A DNA stretch of 64,000 nucleotides. It comes from JAJRRS01 sp963667295. GTDB lineage: Bacteria; Planctomycetota; Phycisphaerae; Phycisphaerales; Phycisphaeraceae. The DNA is taken from contig OY763327.1 of assembly GCA_963667295.1 (NCBI GenBank), positions 4,092,001-4,156,000 of the forward strand, written 5' to 3'. The position numbers were made by a program, and so were the translations under genes. Each line of letters begins with the position of its first letter. Position 1 is the first letter of the stretch. Below are positions 32,787 through 41,272 of this stretch, piece by piece. Below the pieces are notes generated by a model. That model ran no database searches. It saw only the letters and a program-made list of their open reading frames with translations, and was not told where the DNA came from.

Positions 32787-33548
32787 TCAGTCACTTGCTG
32801 TCGGTGCAAGGATATCCTGCACCATCGCTGCATCAACTTCGACCATATCGTCGCGGTCGCCGCGGTGCATCCCGACGTTCACTACATCGTTCGGCTTGAT
32901 GTTTGCGTACGCGAAATCCAGGGCCATCCTCGCATCGATCCGGCCTGCGCCCATGACTTTGTAGGCGATGCATGGCTTGCTGAGTTCGCGTATGACTTCT
33001 ACTGCCCGCCAGATGTCCGAAAGGTCAAAGCGCTCGCCTTTGCCGGCATGAATGCTGCCGCAGTTGAAGAAGCAGACGGTGTGGAAGTCGACCAGGCCGA
33101 GGCGATCGACCCAGCGATGCACGTCAGGCGCATGGCCCGCGACGCCGACCGGGATGTTGTGCTTGCGTGCGGCTTCGATCCAACTCGCTAACGTTTTTTC
33201 GTCGCGCTTCAGCCAGAAGTCATCGACCTGCCCGCCGTGGAAGTACATCGCTTTGCAGCCGATATCTACAGCTTCCTGCACTGCATCGGCAATATCCGGT
33301 TTCACCCGACCGTTCATCTGGGCGATCCATTGCAGGTGACCACCCGCTGAGAGGTATTCACGTACTGCCTGAACCACGTGAGGCGTTTCGTTGTTGGTGA
33401 CCATGCAGTTGATGCCGGCCGCCTCTGCCCGCGCCCAGGTTTGCTTGATCCGATCGACCGTGTAGTACTCCCGCATCTGCACATCGCGGGCCGGCGTCTG
33501 ATGGCTGTAGCCGCCAAACGGGTTGGCCCCGATCAGCAGGCGGGTCAT
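32787..33548 (-). CDS. TIM-barrel (aldo/keto-reductase-like) protein of unknown function
   Basis: From ATG 33548 the product is about 253 residues, starting MTRLLIGANPFGGYSH. It then shows a barrel pattern: TWARAEAAGINCMVTNN, LQWIAQMNG, GCKAMYFHGGQVDDF, IPVGVAGHAPDVHRWVDRLGLVDFHTVCFFN in consecutive strands, and CIAYKVMGAGRI. The GANPFGGYSH start and the GxxxxVxxH turn occur in a planctomycete/acidobacterial family of oxidoreductase-like proteins. No NADPH-binding loop is clear. The upstream frame to 33581 adds 11 residues without a ribosome binding site. The function is unknown. Confidence 0.7.
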   Translation of the reverse strand: MTRLLIGANPFGGYSHQTPARDVQMREYYTVDRIKQTWARAEAAGINCMVTNNETPHVVQAVREYLSAGGHLQWIAQMNGRVKPDIADAVQEAVDIGCKAMYFHGGQVDDFWLKRDEKTLASWIEAARKHNIPVGVAGHAPDVHRWVDRLGLVDFHTVCFFNCGSIHAGKGERFDLSDIWRAVEVIRELSKPCIAYKVMGAGRIDARMALDFAYANIKPNDVVNVGMHRGDRDDMVEVDAAMVQDILAPTASD

Positions 33549-33759
33549 TGTTAAACCACAGAATGAAACGGTCGGCAACATGGGGGCTACTCGCTCGGTG
33601 AATTATGTTATTTGAGTTGGACGACAGCCTCGTGTCAACGGAAAATCGGCAGAACATCAGACAGATTTGTTTCTCGTGAATCGGCTTTACTCACAAACAT
33701 GACCTCGCATACCATTGTCCATTGAACCATCAACGACCCAAACCGGGAGGCATATCCCC

Positions 33760-34746
33760 ATGCAAAAGATCACACTCGGACTCAATGGCCCCCCTATCTC
33801 GCGGATCGGACTTGGTTGTATGGGGATGAGCGACTTCTACGGCGATTCAAATGAGGCCGACTCGATCGGTGTGATCCATCAGGCGCTCGATCTGGGCGTG
33901 AACTTTCTTGATACGGCCGACATGTACGGCGTCGGCGCGAACGAAGTACTCATCGGCAAGGCGATTGCCGACCGGCGCGACAAGGCGGTGCTCGCGACGA
34001 AGTTTGCAATCATGCGCGATACCGAGGGACAGTTCATCGGGATCAACGGTAAACCCGAATACGTCAAGCAGGCCTGTGAAGCGAGCCTGAAGCGGTTGGG
34101 TGTAGACTATATCGACCTGTACTACCAGCACCGTGTTGACCCGAACGTGCCGATCGAAGAAACCGTCGGCGCGATGGCGGAGCTTGTGCATGAGGGGAAG
34201 GTGAAACATCTTGGATTGTCAGAAGCTGCGCCGGCGACGATCCGCCGGGCTCATGCGGTGCACCCGATCTCCGCGCTACAGACGGAATACTCCCTGTGGA
34301 CGCGCGATCCGGAAGGTGAACTGCTGAACACCTGTCGTGAGTTGAGCATCACGTTCATAGCGTACAGCCCGCTTGGCAGAGGTTTCCTCACCGGGCAAAT
34401 ACGCAGCGTCGATGATCTGGCTCAAGACGATTGGCGAAGAATGAATCCGCGCTTCCAGGGCGAGAACTTTAATAAGAACCTTGAACTGGTCGACCACGTG
34501 CGCAAACTGGCGGAAGCAAAAAACTGTACGCCCGCGCAGCTCGCGCTCGCCTGGCTGCTCGCCCAGGGCAAAGACATCGTCCCGATCCCCGGCACTCGCA
34601 GTGCCGGCCGACTCAAAGAAAACGCGGACAGCGCGACCGTCGAATTGAGCATGGATGAATTGCAGGCGATCGACCGCATCATGCCGCCTAATGCTGCGCT
34701 GGGGATGCGCTACCCCGAGCAGTCCATGGCCGCGCTGAACGGGTGA
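33760..34746 (+). CDS. Aldo/keto reductase
   Basis: From ATG 33760 (GGGAGG 9 bases upstream) the 328-residue product shows the family signature: LGLNGPPISRIGLGCMGMSDFYG, then NFLDTADMYGVGANEVLIGKAI (catalytic D and Y), KAVLATKF (catalytic K), DYIDLYYQHRVDP (catalytic H), and PIPGTRSAGRLKENADSA (NADPH 2'-phosphate site). It resembles AKR13-type bacterial enzymes that reduce aldehydes and ketones. It lies after, and divergent from, the TIM-barrel gene and converges with the next gene. Confidence 0.94.
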   Translation: MQKITLGLNGPPISRIGLGCMGMSDFYGDSNEADSIGVIHQALDLGVNFLDTADMYGVGANEVLIGKAIADRRDKAVLATKFAIMRDTEGQFIGINGKPEYVKQACEASLKRLGVDYIDLYYQHRVDPNVPIEETVGAMAELVHEGKVKHLGLSEAAPATIRRAHAVHPISALQTEYSLWTRDPEGELLNTCRELSITFIAYSPLGRGFLTGQIRSVDDLAQDDWRRMNPRFQGENFNKNLELVDHVRKLAEAKNCTPAQLALAWLLAQGKDIVPIPGTRSAGRLKENADSATVELSMDELQAIDRIMPPNAALGMRYPEQSMAALNG

Positions 34747-34757
34747 TACGGGCGGGT

Positions 34758-35693
34758 CTAGTTCAACTCGACGAGATATTTGCTGCTGTCGCCCAGTGGT
34801 TCGGGGATGGTTTGCGGGATGAACTGGCCGAGGTCCGGTATCTTCACACACCGCTTGATAAGCCGGCCGGCTTGTTCGCATTCGTCGATCATGGCCTGCG
34901 TGACGCGCAGACAAACCTGGGTCACGCTTTTTTGTTCCTTGTCTGAAATCAACGTTTGGATACGGTTTTTCAGTGTTGACGGTAGCGGGTTGGCGAACGT
35001 CCACGTCAATTCATCGCCGACCTGGAACGCATCGCGGTTCATAATCATCGGCAGCGTCGGGATCGCGGGGTACAAACGCTGGACGACACCTTCAAGCCCG
35101 GTGGAATCATCGAACAGCAGGTGCTTGACGCCTTTCTCATGTGACTGGCACACGCGCTGGGCCGAGTTGATATGGTCGTCGAAGTACGCCAGCGTGTTGG
35201 TTGTGATCCCGTCGATTTGAAGCTGGGAAAAATCCTTATCGTCGATCAGCTCTCCGCCGGGGATGTCGGCCTCGGGCACTTTCAGGCTTTTGAGGTTCGG
35301 GTCGATCGCGATCACTTTTTTCAGGCTCGGGCATTTAAGGTACGCGTGCAGTGAACTGCCGATGAAGACGCCGGATTCGATGTAGATATCCGGGTTGAAC
35401 ACGCGGCCGAGGCACCAGAGGTTGAGGTGGTCTTTCTCGCGGATCCCCCACGGGGCGAAAAGCCCAAGGGTTTTGGCGTGTTGGGCTTCTTTATCGTATT
35501 CGTCGACCAGGTCGTTGAGGTCGGCCGAGGGTGCGGGCTTGGCGAAGTAATCGGTGTAAAAGGCCAGTGCCTGCTGCATCGCCTTAAGCCTCAGGCTCCG
35601 CAGCAGCCGGTCGTTTATGTGTGTGTCCTGCTCGTTGGGCACTTCCGTGCGTGTCAGCGCCCCGCTGTTTGCCATCAGGAACTGGTCGTCCAT
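34758..35693 (-). CDS. Rossmann-like protein resembling class I methyltransferases (unknown)
   Basis: GGAGG lies 9 bases before the ATG. A helical N-terminus (about 25-75) precedes an alpha/beta part: PDIYIESGVFIGSSLHAYL, KKVIAIDPNLKSL, ELIDDKDFSQLQ, KHLLFDDSTGLEGVV. The first two segments resemble the glycine loop and acidic post-beta-2 residue of SAM-binding methyltransferases, and the group of cephalosporin-hydroxylase-like proteins with GVxxGxS. No catalytic motif can be assigned. The function is unknown; cytoplasmic. Confidence 0.6.
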   Translation of the reverse strand: MDDQFLMANSGALTRTEVPNEQDTHINDRLLRSLRLKAMQQALAFYTDYFAKPAPSADLNDLVDEYDKEAQHAKTLGLFAPWGIREKDHLNLWCLGRVFNPDIYIESGVFIGSSLHAYLKCPSLKKVIAIDPNLKSLKVPEADIPGGELIDDKDFSQLQIDGITTNTLAYFDDHINSAQRVCQSHEKGVKHLLFDDSTGLEGVVQRLYPAIPTLPMIMNRDAFQVGDELTWTFANPLPSTLKNRIQTLISDKEQKSVTQVCLRVTQAMIDECEQAGRLIKRCVKIPDLGQFIPQTIPEPLGDSSKYLVELN

Positions 35694-36274
35694 GTCAGAG
35701 AACCTCCTTGTTCAAGCTCTGAACCTGCGGCTGACATGGTACCTTAAAACCGAGGTTATCAGGTGCTGCGGCGACAGTGGGCATGGTGTCGGGGGCGTCG
35801 TCTTCGCAATCGTGTATTGCTCGGATACCCTTACTGATTTCAACGAGTGCATCGAACAGTTGGAGTCTAAGTTTGGTGACATTCTGACTCGCGGGTCAAG
35901 CAGCAGCACCAGAAACAAACCAGTCAATCAACGCATACCGGCTCTACCTTTCTATATAGATGTTCATGTAAAAACCTCACCGACCTGACGGACGGCCGCT
36001 GGGCCCGACCCGCGCACATGATGCCGTCCTGTATCACGGCAGACCGGTTGGGATTGAGCGGCAAGTACGGGGCGATTTGTGATGCGGGGTTGTAAATATT
36101 TGCGGAATAGGAATATAGGCGATTTCGCCGGTCCCGCCTTTTCGGCTCGGTCCGCTTTGGCCCCACCCCAACCGCGTGTGCTACAATACCCGGCTCGGCC
36201 GAATCGCCCCTCATCAGGCGGCCCGGCTGGTTTCGAGATGTCACCCCTGTATTTCGTTTTGAAGGACCAACGCC
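35694..36274. other. Gene-free stretch upstream of leuC
   Basis: I see no convincing coding sequence in these 580 bases. A possible leuC promoter is TTGGCC (36157-36162) with TACAAT (36182-36187), at a long spacing of 19 bases. The region between about 36060 and 36110 is richer in A and T. Confidence 0.4.
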
Positions 36275-37690
36275 ATGCCACGTGCCATGACCATGACCGA
36301 GAAGATCTTCGCCGCCCACGCCGGCAAAGCCGAAGTCGCGCCGGGCGAAAACATCTGGGTGGGCGTTGACCTGCTGATGACACACGATGTCTGCGGGCCG
36401 GGCACGATCGGCATCTTCAAGAAGCAGTTCGGCAAGGACGCCAAGGTCTGGGACAAGGACCGTGTCGTCATCATCCCCGACCACTATATCTTCACCGCTG
36501 ATGAAAAGTGTCACCGCAACGTCCAGACGCTGCGCGACTTCGTCAAGGAGCAGGGGCTCAAGTATTACTACGACCCCGACTTCCTGAATACCGAAGAGGG
36601 CTCGGGCTTCCCTAATCCTTACCGCGACCCGAACCAGACTAACTATAAAGGCGTCTGCCACAAGGCGCTGCCGGAGGAAGGCCACTGCCGACCGGGCGAG
36701 ATCATGCTCGGCACGGACAGCCACACCTGCACCGCCGGTGCGTTCGGCCAGTTTGCATCAGGTGTCGGCAACACCGATGCCGCGTTCACGCTCGGCACGG
36801 GTAAGACCTGGCTGAAGGTTCCGCCGACCATGAAGTTCACCTTCCATGGCGAGATCCCCCCCTACCTGACCGCCAAGGACCTGATCCTCGCCGTCATCGG
36901 CCAGATCGGTGTCGCCGGTGCAACCTACAAAGCCATGTACTTTGCGGGCGATGGCATCCAGAGCCTGAGCCTCGAGGACCGCATGACGTTGACCAACATG
37001 GCCATCGAAGCCGGCGGGAAGAACGGCGTGTGCGATGTCGATGAAAAGACACTCGCTTACGTCCGCGCCCGCTCCACGCGCCCGGACTGGACCGTCTATA
37101 AAGATGATCCGAACGCTGAGTACTGCTTCGAGCACGAGTGGGACCTGGGCACGATGGAGCCGATGGTCGCCAAGCCGCACAGCCCGGACAACAAGGACAC
37201 CGCCCGCAACTGCTCGGATGTCAAACTCGACCGCGCGTACATCGGCTCGTGCACCGGCGGGAAGATCACCGACATGATCTTCGCCGCGAACATCCTGGCC
37301 GGTAAGAGCGTGAAGATCCCGACCTTCGTCGTGCCCGGCTCGACCGAGGTCCACTCCGACATGCTCACGCTCAACCTCAAGGGCGAAAAAGCCGCCGACG
37401 GCGAATTGACTGTCTATAAGGCTCTGGAAGAAGCCGGCTGCCTGATCGGCGCCGCAAGCTGCGCCGCATGCTTAGGCGGCCCCGCCGACACGTTCGGCCG
37501 CCTCAACGAGCCGATCAACTGCATCAGCACCACCAACCGAAACTTCCCCGGCCGCATGGGCCACAAGGAAGCCGGCGTCTACCTGGCCAGCCCCCTGACC
37601 GCCGCCGCAAGCGCGCTGACGGGTAAGGTGACCGACCCGAGAGAGTTCGTCAGCGAACCGATCGTGACGGGTGGGGCCGGGGTGGTGTGA
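36275..37690 (+). CDS. leuC: 3-isopropylmalate dehydratase large subunit (aconitase superfamily)
   Basis: LeuC isomerises 2- to 3-isopropylmalate in leucine synthesis, with LeuD as partner. Motifs: MTEKIFAAHAG, VDLLMTHDVCGP, GTDSHTCTAGAFGQFASGVG, and the 4Fe-4S ligands C326 (IGSCTGGK), C396 and C399 (SCAACLGG), with NRNFPGRMGHKEAGVYLASP. The ATG has AGGA 7 bases upstream. The 471-residue length fits. It lacks a leuD neighbour; the next gene overlaps the stop codon but is unrelated. The large insert around 120-130 and the DPDFLNTEEG region are unlike E. coli LeuC and may point to a homoaconitase-like subgroup, so substrate is not fully certain. Confidence 0.88.
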   Translation: MPRAMTMTEKIFAAHAGKAEVAPGENIWVGVDLLMTHDVCGPGTIGIFKKQFGKDAKVWDKDRVVIIPDHYIFTADEKCHRNVQTLRDFVKEQGLKYYYDPDFLNTEEGSGFPNPYRDPNQTNYKGVCHKALPEEGHCRPGEIMLGTDSHTCTAGAFGQFASGVGNTDAAFTLGTGKTWLKVPPTMKFTFHGEIPPYLTAKDLILAVIGQIGVAGATYKAMYFAGDGIQSLSLEDRMTLTNMAIEAGGKNGVCDVDEKTLAYVRARSTRPDWTVYKDDPNAEYCFEHEWDLGTMEPMVAKPHSPDNKDTARNCSDVKLDRAYIGSCTGGKITDMIFAANILAGKSVKIPTFVVPGSTEVHSDMLTLNLKGEKAADGELTVYKALEEAGCLIGAASCAACLGGPADTFGRLNEPINCISTTNRNFPGRMGHKEAGVYLASPLTAAASALTGKVTDPREFVSEPIVTGGAGVV

Positions 37691-37935
37691 TGTTAGTTCG
37701 ACCGCCAGATGTTACCGATCACCAGATCAACACTTTTCTTCAAGAAGAGTTAAGGCGATCTGGTAAGGATTCATTTACTGCGGTTGAAGCCGCTTCAAGG
37801 CTGGACAAGGCAAAGTTACTTCGAGACTCCGAATCAAGACGAGGTCGGGAACTGCGTCGGCTGTTACGTAAAAGGCGAATTCGGGGGGCACGACAACTAC
37901 CGAATCGACGCTGGTATATCGATCGTATGTTTTAG
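37690..37935 (+). CDS. Small basic protein of unknown function overlapping leuC
   Basis: The ATG at 37690 shares its first base with the last base of the leuC stop (TGATG), which would couple its translation to leuC. The 81-residue product has a helical, strongly basic second half (RDSESRRGRELRRLLRKRR), hinting at nucleic acid binding. Composition is AT-richer than leuC and like the island that follows. A LeuD is expected here in many genomes; this is clearly not LeuD. It may be a remnant or cargo of the island. Confidence 0.5.
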   Translation: MLVRPPDVTDHQINTFLQEELRRSGKDSFTAVEAASRLDKAKLLRDSESRRGRELRRLLRKRRIRGARQLPNRRWYIDRMF

Positions 37936-37978
37936 TGTATTTTAATATTAGATTAAGCTATTACCCGAAAAGATTATG

Positions 37979-38752
37979 CTACAAATCATTGCAGTAAACG
38001 GAAAAATCCGTAGTTGATCCGTTGAATATCCAAACTTCGATGAGTTTATTTATGTAAGCAAATAAAACGAAGAGTATATTTGGTCCATCAATGGTTAGAT
38101 ATTCCCCGGCCTCCGGCTTTCTCTCGAATAAAAAGCCGTCATTTCTTATCAAAGCATAATCTTCGCCAAGAACTACTATTACTTCAGGTAAGTATTCATC
38201 TGGACTATAATTTTTATACGATCCGAAATCTTCAATGCGCGTTAATAGCGTTTCAACTTTTGGTCCCAAAAAAGAGAATACAAAAGCGGGCGTGTTTGGA
38301 TGTTCACCATTTTTCCAAGCGCTACTGATAGGTGATCTGAGTGGATGCAATCTTTTAAGACGCTTCGCTTGTGCTGTTGTACCTAAGGCCTCTGTGAGTT
38401 TTGTATTCTTTTCCGGTTTGTCACTTGTTGTGAGTTGTGATTTTACTTCGATTACACCTACTACACCTTCTACAAGTGCCACTTCTAATCCATCAAATAA
38501 AGGTAATCTTGGATGAAATGCTGATTGTAAAACTAAGTCAATTTGTCCCGAGCGATTATCCTCGCCATCGATTATTTCTCCTGTTGGATATTCGACCACT
38601 CTCGGGAGATGATTCCTCAAGAATAATTTTACAAACCCTTCTCTGGCCATGCCTTTCACATCTCCATGCTTGGCAAGTCCAGCATGATCGCCGTAGGCCT
38701 TCAATTGGCCAGCAATATGACGAAAATGTTCAAGCAGTATTCGGTCTGGCAT
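37979..38752 (-). CDS. DUF6602-like protein with PD-(D/E)XK nuclease motif
   Basis: From ATG 38752 the product is 257 residues. It has an early MAREGFVKLFLRNHLP helix, EYPTGEIIDGEDNRSGQIDLVLQS (in two parts) and GVVGVIEVKSQLT. D72 (in GQIDLVL) and E102-V-K104 fit the PD-(D/E)XK catalytic pattern of restriction-type nucleases, and the REGFxxxFLRxxLP and NRSxQxD signature is that of DUF6602. It is the last gene of a tight minus-strand operon after the ParB-like and Dam-like genes (4 bases after the ParB stop). A TTG at 38764 would overlap that stop. It is AT-rich relative to the genome. A restriction endonuclease partner of the methylase is the leading idea, but this is inference. Confidence 0.72.
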   Translation of the reverse strand: MPDRILLEHFRHIAGQLKAYGDHAGLAKHGDVKGMAREGFVKLFLRNHLPRVVEYPTGEIIDGEDNRSGQIDLVLQSAFHPRLPLFDGLEVALVEGVVGVIEVKSQLTTSDKPEKNTKLTEALGTTAQAKRLKRLHPLRSPISSAWKNGEHPNTPAFVFSFLGPKVETLLTRIEDFGSYKNYSPDEYLPEVIVVLGEDYALIRNDGFLFERKPEAGEYLTIDGPNILFVLFAYINKLIEVWIFNGSTTDFSVYCNDL

Positions 38753-38756
38753 GTCG

Positions 38757-39701
38757 CTACCCAAGTAATTTTGTAATTCGGTCTCTCAGGCGAATTAAAA
38801 CATCTCTGGTGCCTTTCGCAATTTGCGTTTTGAGACGAAATGCTTGAAGTCGATCAATTAAAGCAAGGGCTCTGCTTTCGAGGTCTCTCTGCTCGTAAGA
38901 TCCTTTTACTGAATCCTCAAAGGCTTCTGTAATGGTGTATGATTGATCTGTTACCAACTGTTTGAGAATGGGCAATACCTTCTTTTTACTCATACCCGCT
39001 CGTTCGGCGCGAGCAATCTTACTAACATCACGGAATTGAACGATATTCTTAACAACACCTTGTTTATACTTCTTGTACATAGTATCTAGATACTGTCGTT
39101 CAGTGACATCTTTGAATACCTCAGGGGCGTGCTTTCGTACAACGCGCTGAGATTTACGTATCTCTATGAACAAGTCGGGTGTTATACGTTGCTCGTTTGC
39201 AGGTTTCTCTGCCTCATCTAGCAAAATTCTTTGGTACTTGACTGGTAAATCTAGAAGTTCAAGACAATTACGAATTAATGATTTACTCATTCCAGTTATA
39301 GCCGCCAAGCGTTTAACATCTGGTTCATCCTCTCCGCTTTCAACGAGTAGGTCGCGGACTTCACCAAGTTTCTGCGCTGTCGGCAACAAGTCCCAATCCA
39401 CACGCACTTTGTGGATGTTGAACATCATTAGCAGGTTTTCTAGCGGGCTTGGTTTTGGCTGAACTATTACGGGAACAGTAGGTAACCCTAATTCTTTTGC
39501 GCAACGCCAACGTCTTTCGCCATCAAGTATTATGTAGTGGCTCTTTTCTTTGTATACAGTAAGGGGTACTTGAATACCAACTTCTTCTATTGATGTTTTT
39601 AGCTCTTCAAGTTCGTTTTGCCGGAAGATTAGACGGGGATTCTCTGGATTGGCCTTTATCTTATTTGGAGAGAGGTCGGTTAGGCTTGTATTTTTGGCCA
39701 T
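38757..39701 (-). CDS. ParB/Srx-domain protein with helix-turn-helix
   Basis: The 314-residue product has the ParB N-terminal domain (about 8-100): NPENPRLIFRQNELEELKTS, VPLTVY, YIILDGERRWRCAKELG (GERRWR at 61-66, the nucleotide-binding patch of ParB CTPases). An HTH follows at about 128-150 (VKRLAAITGMSKSLIRNCLELL), then a basic helical C-terminus. It is not next to a parA gene. It starts 2 bases after the Dam-like stop, with AGAAGG 8 bases ahead, so the two are coupled. In this context it could give sequence specificity or regulate the nuclease. It could also be a plasmid or phage segregation relic. Confidence 0.82.
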   Translation of the reverse strand: MAKNTSLTDLSPNKIKANPENPRLIFRQNELEELKTSIEEVGIQVPLTVYKEKSHYIILDGERRWRCAKELGLPTVPVIVQPKPSPLENLLMMFNIHKVRVDWDLLPTAQKLGEVRDLLVESGEDEPDVKRLAAITGMSKSLIRNCLELLDLPVKYQRILLDEAEKPANEQRITPDLFIEIRKSQRVVRKHAPEVFKDVTERQYLDTMYKKYKQGVVKNIVQFRDVSKIARAERAGMSKKKVLPILKQLVTDQSYTITEAFEDSVKGSYEQRDLESRALALIDRLQAFRLKTQIAKGTRDVLIRLRDRITKLLG

Positions 39702-39703
39702 CT

Positions 39704-40633
39704 TCAAATCCTTCTGGTATCTAAACCGAAGATAGGAAAACTCGACAGTAAAACTTCTTTTACACGTCGCCTATAATCAGAGCCTCCACCTATTAAACTA
39801 TTTCGGGTGACTTCGTAACAATAAAAACCCCTGTATAATGACACTGCTGGTTTGAAAGGTGCTTGGCTGACTAATACAAATGTTCCATGCTTCGCCAGTT
39901 TTTTTGCAACTACAGAGAGTCGCAATTGATCTTGCCAGCTAAACAAATGATCGTTGTACTTAATGAAACCATTGTTTGTATGGCCGGTTATATATGGTGG
40001 ATCTAAATATACTAAGTCGCCCGTGTCTGCATCTGCTAATGTGGTTGCGAAGTCTCCCTCCCGTATCTGAGAGTTCTGGAGTAATTTGGATGCGCAGCGA
40101 AGTCGCTTTTCATCACATATTGTCGGGTTTACATATCTCCCATATGGCACGTTAAATGCGCCCAATTTATTTACGCGATACATGCCATTAAAGGCTACCT
40201 TATTGAGATAAAGAAATCGTGATGCAATATCTAAATCAGATTTAGGCCTTTGAGAACGTACAAGATAGAATTCTTCCGAGTCTCCATTGTATTTGCTGAG
40301 GTTTGTAATTAAATCCTCGACAGAGTCTCTAACAACTCTATACAAAGTCATTAGATCGACATTTTTGTCAGATAGAATTCCTACATTTGGTTCAAGCCTA
40401 AAATAGGCTGAGCCTCCGCCCAAAAATGGCTCATACAATGTCCCATTCCATCTATCTGGTATAATCTCAGGTAAAATAGGTGCTAGCCACTGTTTCCCAC
40501 CAGTCCATTTCAGAATTGGTTTGACACGAAATCTATCAATGTCTGTTTTGACATTTGGTAATGTATGTCTTGGTAACGTCAGGTGTGCGAATGAACCGTC
40601 AATAGAGATGTGAGGTAGCGGGGAGTCGAACAA
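39704..40633 (-). CDS. Dam-like (D12 class) adenine-N6 DNA methyltransferase
   Basis: Motifs of the D12 class are clear: KPILKWTGGKQWL (38-50, motif X), YEPFLGGGSAYFRL (67-80, motif I), and YLDPPYITG (209-217; DPPY is motif IV). Members usually methylate adenine in GATC or related sites, either as orphan Dam or with a restriction enzyme. The only start is TTG at 40633, with no ATG before the conserved domain; residues 1-37 are non-conserved. The gene is the first of a three-gene minus-strand operon and is AT-rich. Recognition site is not known. Confidence 0.88.
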   Translation of the reverse strand: MFDSPLPHISIDGSFAHLTLPRHTLPNVKTDIDRFRVKPILKWTGGKQWLAPILPEIIPDRWNGTLYEPFLGGGSAYFRLEPNVGILSDKNVDLMTLYRVVRDSVEDLITNLSKYNGDSEEFYLVRSQRPKSDLDIASRFLYLNKVAFNGMYRVNKLGAFNVPYGRYVNPTICDEKRLRCASKLLQNSQIREGDFATTLADADTGDLVYLDPPYITGHTNNGFIKYNDHLFSWQDQLRLSVVAKKLAKHGTFVLVSQAPFKPAVSLYRGFYCYEVTRNSLIGGGSDYRRRVKEVLLSSFPIFGLDTRRI

Positions 40634-40634
40634 T
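40602..40634 (-). other. tRNA/tmRNA 3'-end-like sequence at the island edge
   Basis: The minus strand reads GTTCGACTCCCCGCTACCTC, like the T-arm and acceptor end of a tRNA or tmRNA. The rest of a tRNA cannot be folded from the adjacent bases. Such 3' ends are typical attachment sites of integrated elements. It marks the right edge of the AT-rich island, but no second copy was seen at the left edge. Confidence 0.2.
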
Positions 40635-40718
40635 TGGAAGCCCCAGAGAATCTAGAGGTTAATTTAATATATCTTACTATACTTCTAGGTTATATCGCAA
40701 ATACAGTAAAAGTAAACC

Positions 40719-41021
40719 ATGCCCCTAACCCCCCAACAGAAGCGGAAACTCAAGAGCCAGGGCCAGACCATGCCCGATGATTGTCGACTTGGTAAGGGCC
40801 TGTTCAGTAATGCGTTTGCGGGGAATCTGAATCGGTTGCTGGACCGGAAGGGGTTAGTCAAGATGCGGTTTACGGAGTTGGAGGGGAAGGACCGGAAAGA
40901 ATTGGCCAATGCGGTGTGTCAGGCGGTCGGGGCGGAGTTGGTGCAGGTCGTCGGGCGGACGGTGTTGCTGTATCGGGAGCCGAAGGAGGAGCCTCGCCCG
41001 GAGGGCGAGAGCGGGGTGTAG
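40719..41021 (+). CDS. YhbY/CRM-domain RNA-binding protein
   Basis: The 100-residue product is a single CRM domain: LTPQQKRKLKSQGQTMPDDCRLGKGLFSNAFAGNL (parts of it), GLVKMRFTELEGKDRKELANAVCQAVGAELVQVVGRTVLLY. GKxGLxxxxxxxxxxxLxxxxLVKxR and AxLVQVxGRxxxLYR are the YhbY signature, a protein that binds the large ribosomal subunit precursor. The last nine or so residues (PRPEGESGV) come from a dispersed repeat (36-bp copy at 41004-41039) that supplies the stop codon. It lies beyond the AT-rich island on the other strand. No ribosome binding site is seen. Confidence 0.85.
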   Translation: MPLTPQQKRKLKSQGQTMPDDCRLGKGLFSNAFAGNLNRLLDRKGLVKMRFTELEGKDRKELANAVCQAVGAELVQVVGRTVLLYREPKEEPRPEGESGV

Positions 41022-41039
41022 GGTTTGGGGTGTCGGGTG
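41004..41039. repeat. 36-bp perfect direct repeat, copy 1
   Basis: GGCGAGAGCGGGGTGTAGGG and the following TTTGGGGTGTCGGGTG recur exactly at 42447-42482. The copies encode or touch the C-termini of two genes, 1,443 bases apart, and flank the unknown gene at 41273-42490. Confidence 0.85.
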
Positions 41040-41175
41040 TCGGGTAGAAAACCGAGGGGCTGGGGGAAGTGTTTGGTTGAATGATGTGGACCCCGGCCAA
41101 GCGGCTTTGCCGCATGACCGGGCTTTGTTGCATGGCTGGGGTTTATTTTTGTGGGGGGCGTGTTGTGCATTGGGG

Positions 41176-41198
41176 GCCGCCGCGTGTGACGCGGCGGC
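41176..41198. repeat. Perfect 10-bp hairpin upstream of the unknown gene at 41273
   Basis: GCCGCCGCGT-GTG-ACGCGGCGGC. No T-run follows on either strand. It lies in a 250-base gap without coding sequence that also contains GGCCAAGCGGCTTTGCCGCA (41097-41116). Structured RNA or a REP-type element is possible. Confidence 0.6.
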
Positions 41199-41272
41199 TG
41201 GGGGGCGGGGTTGTTTCCGGGTTGTGCGCATGAGGGGGGCGGGGTGCACCTCTATAGAGGAGGTGTTTTGTG

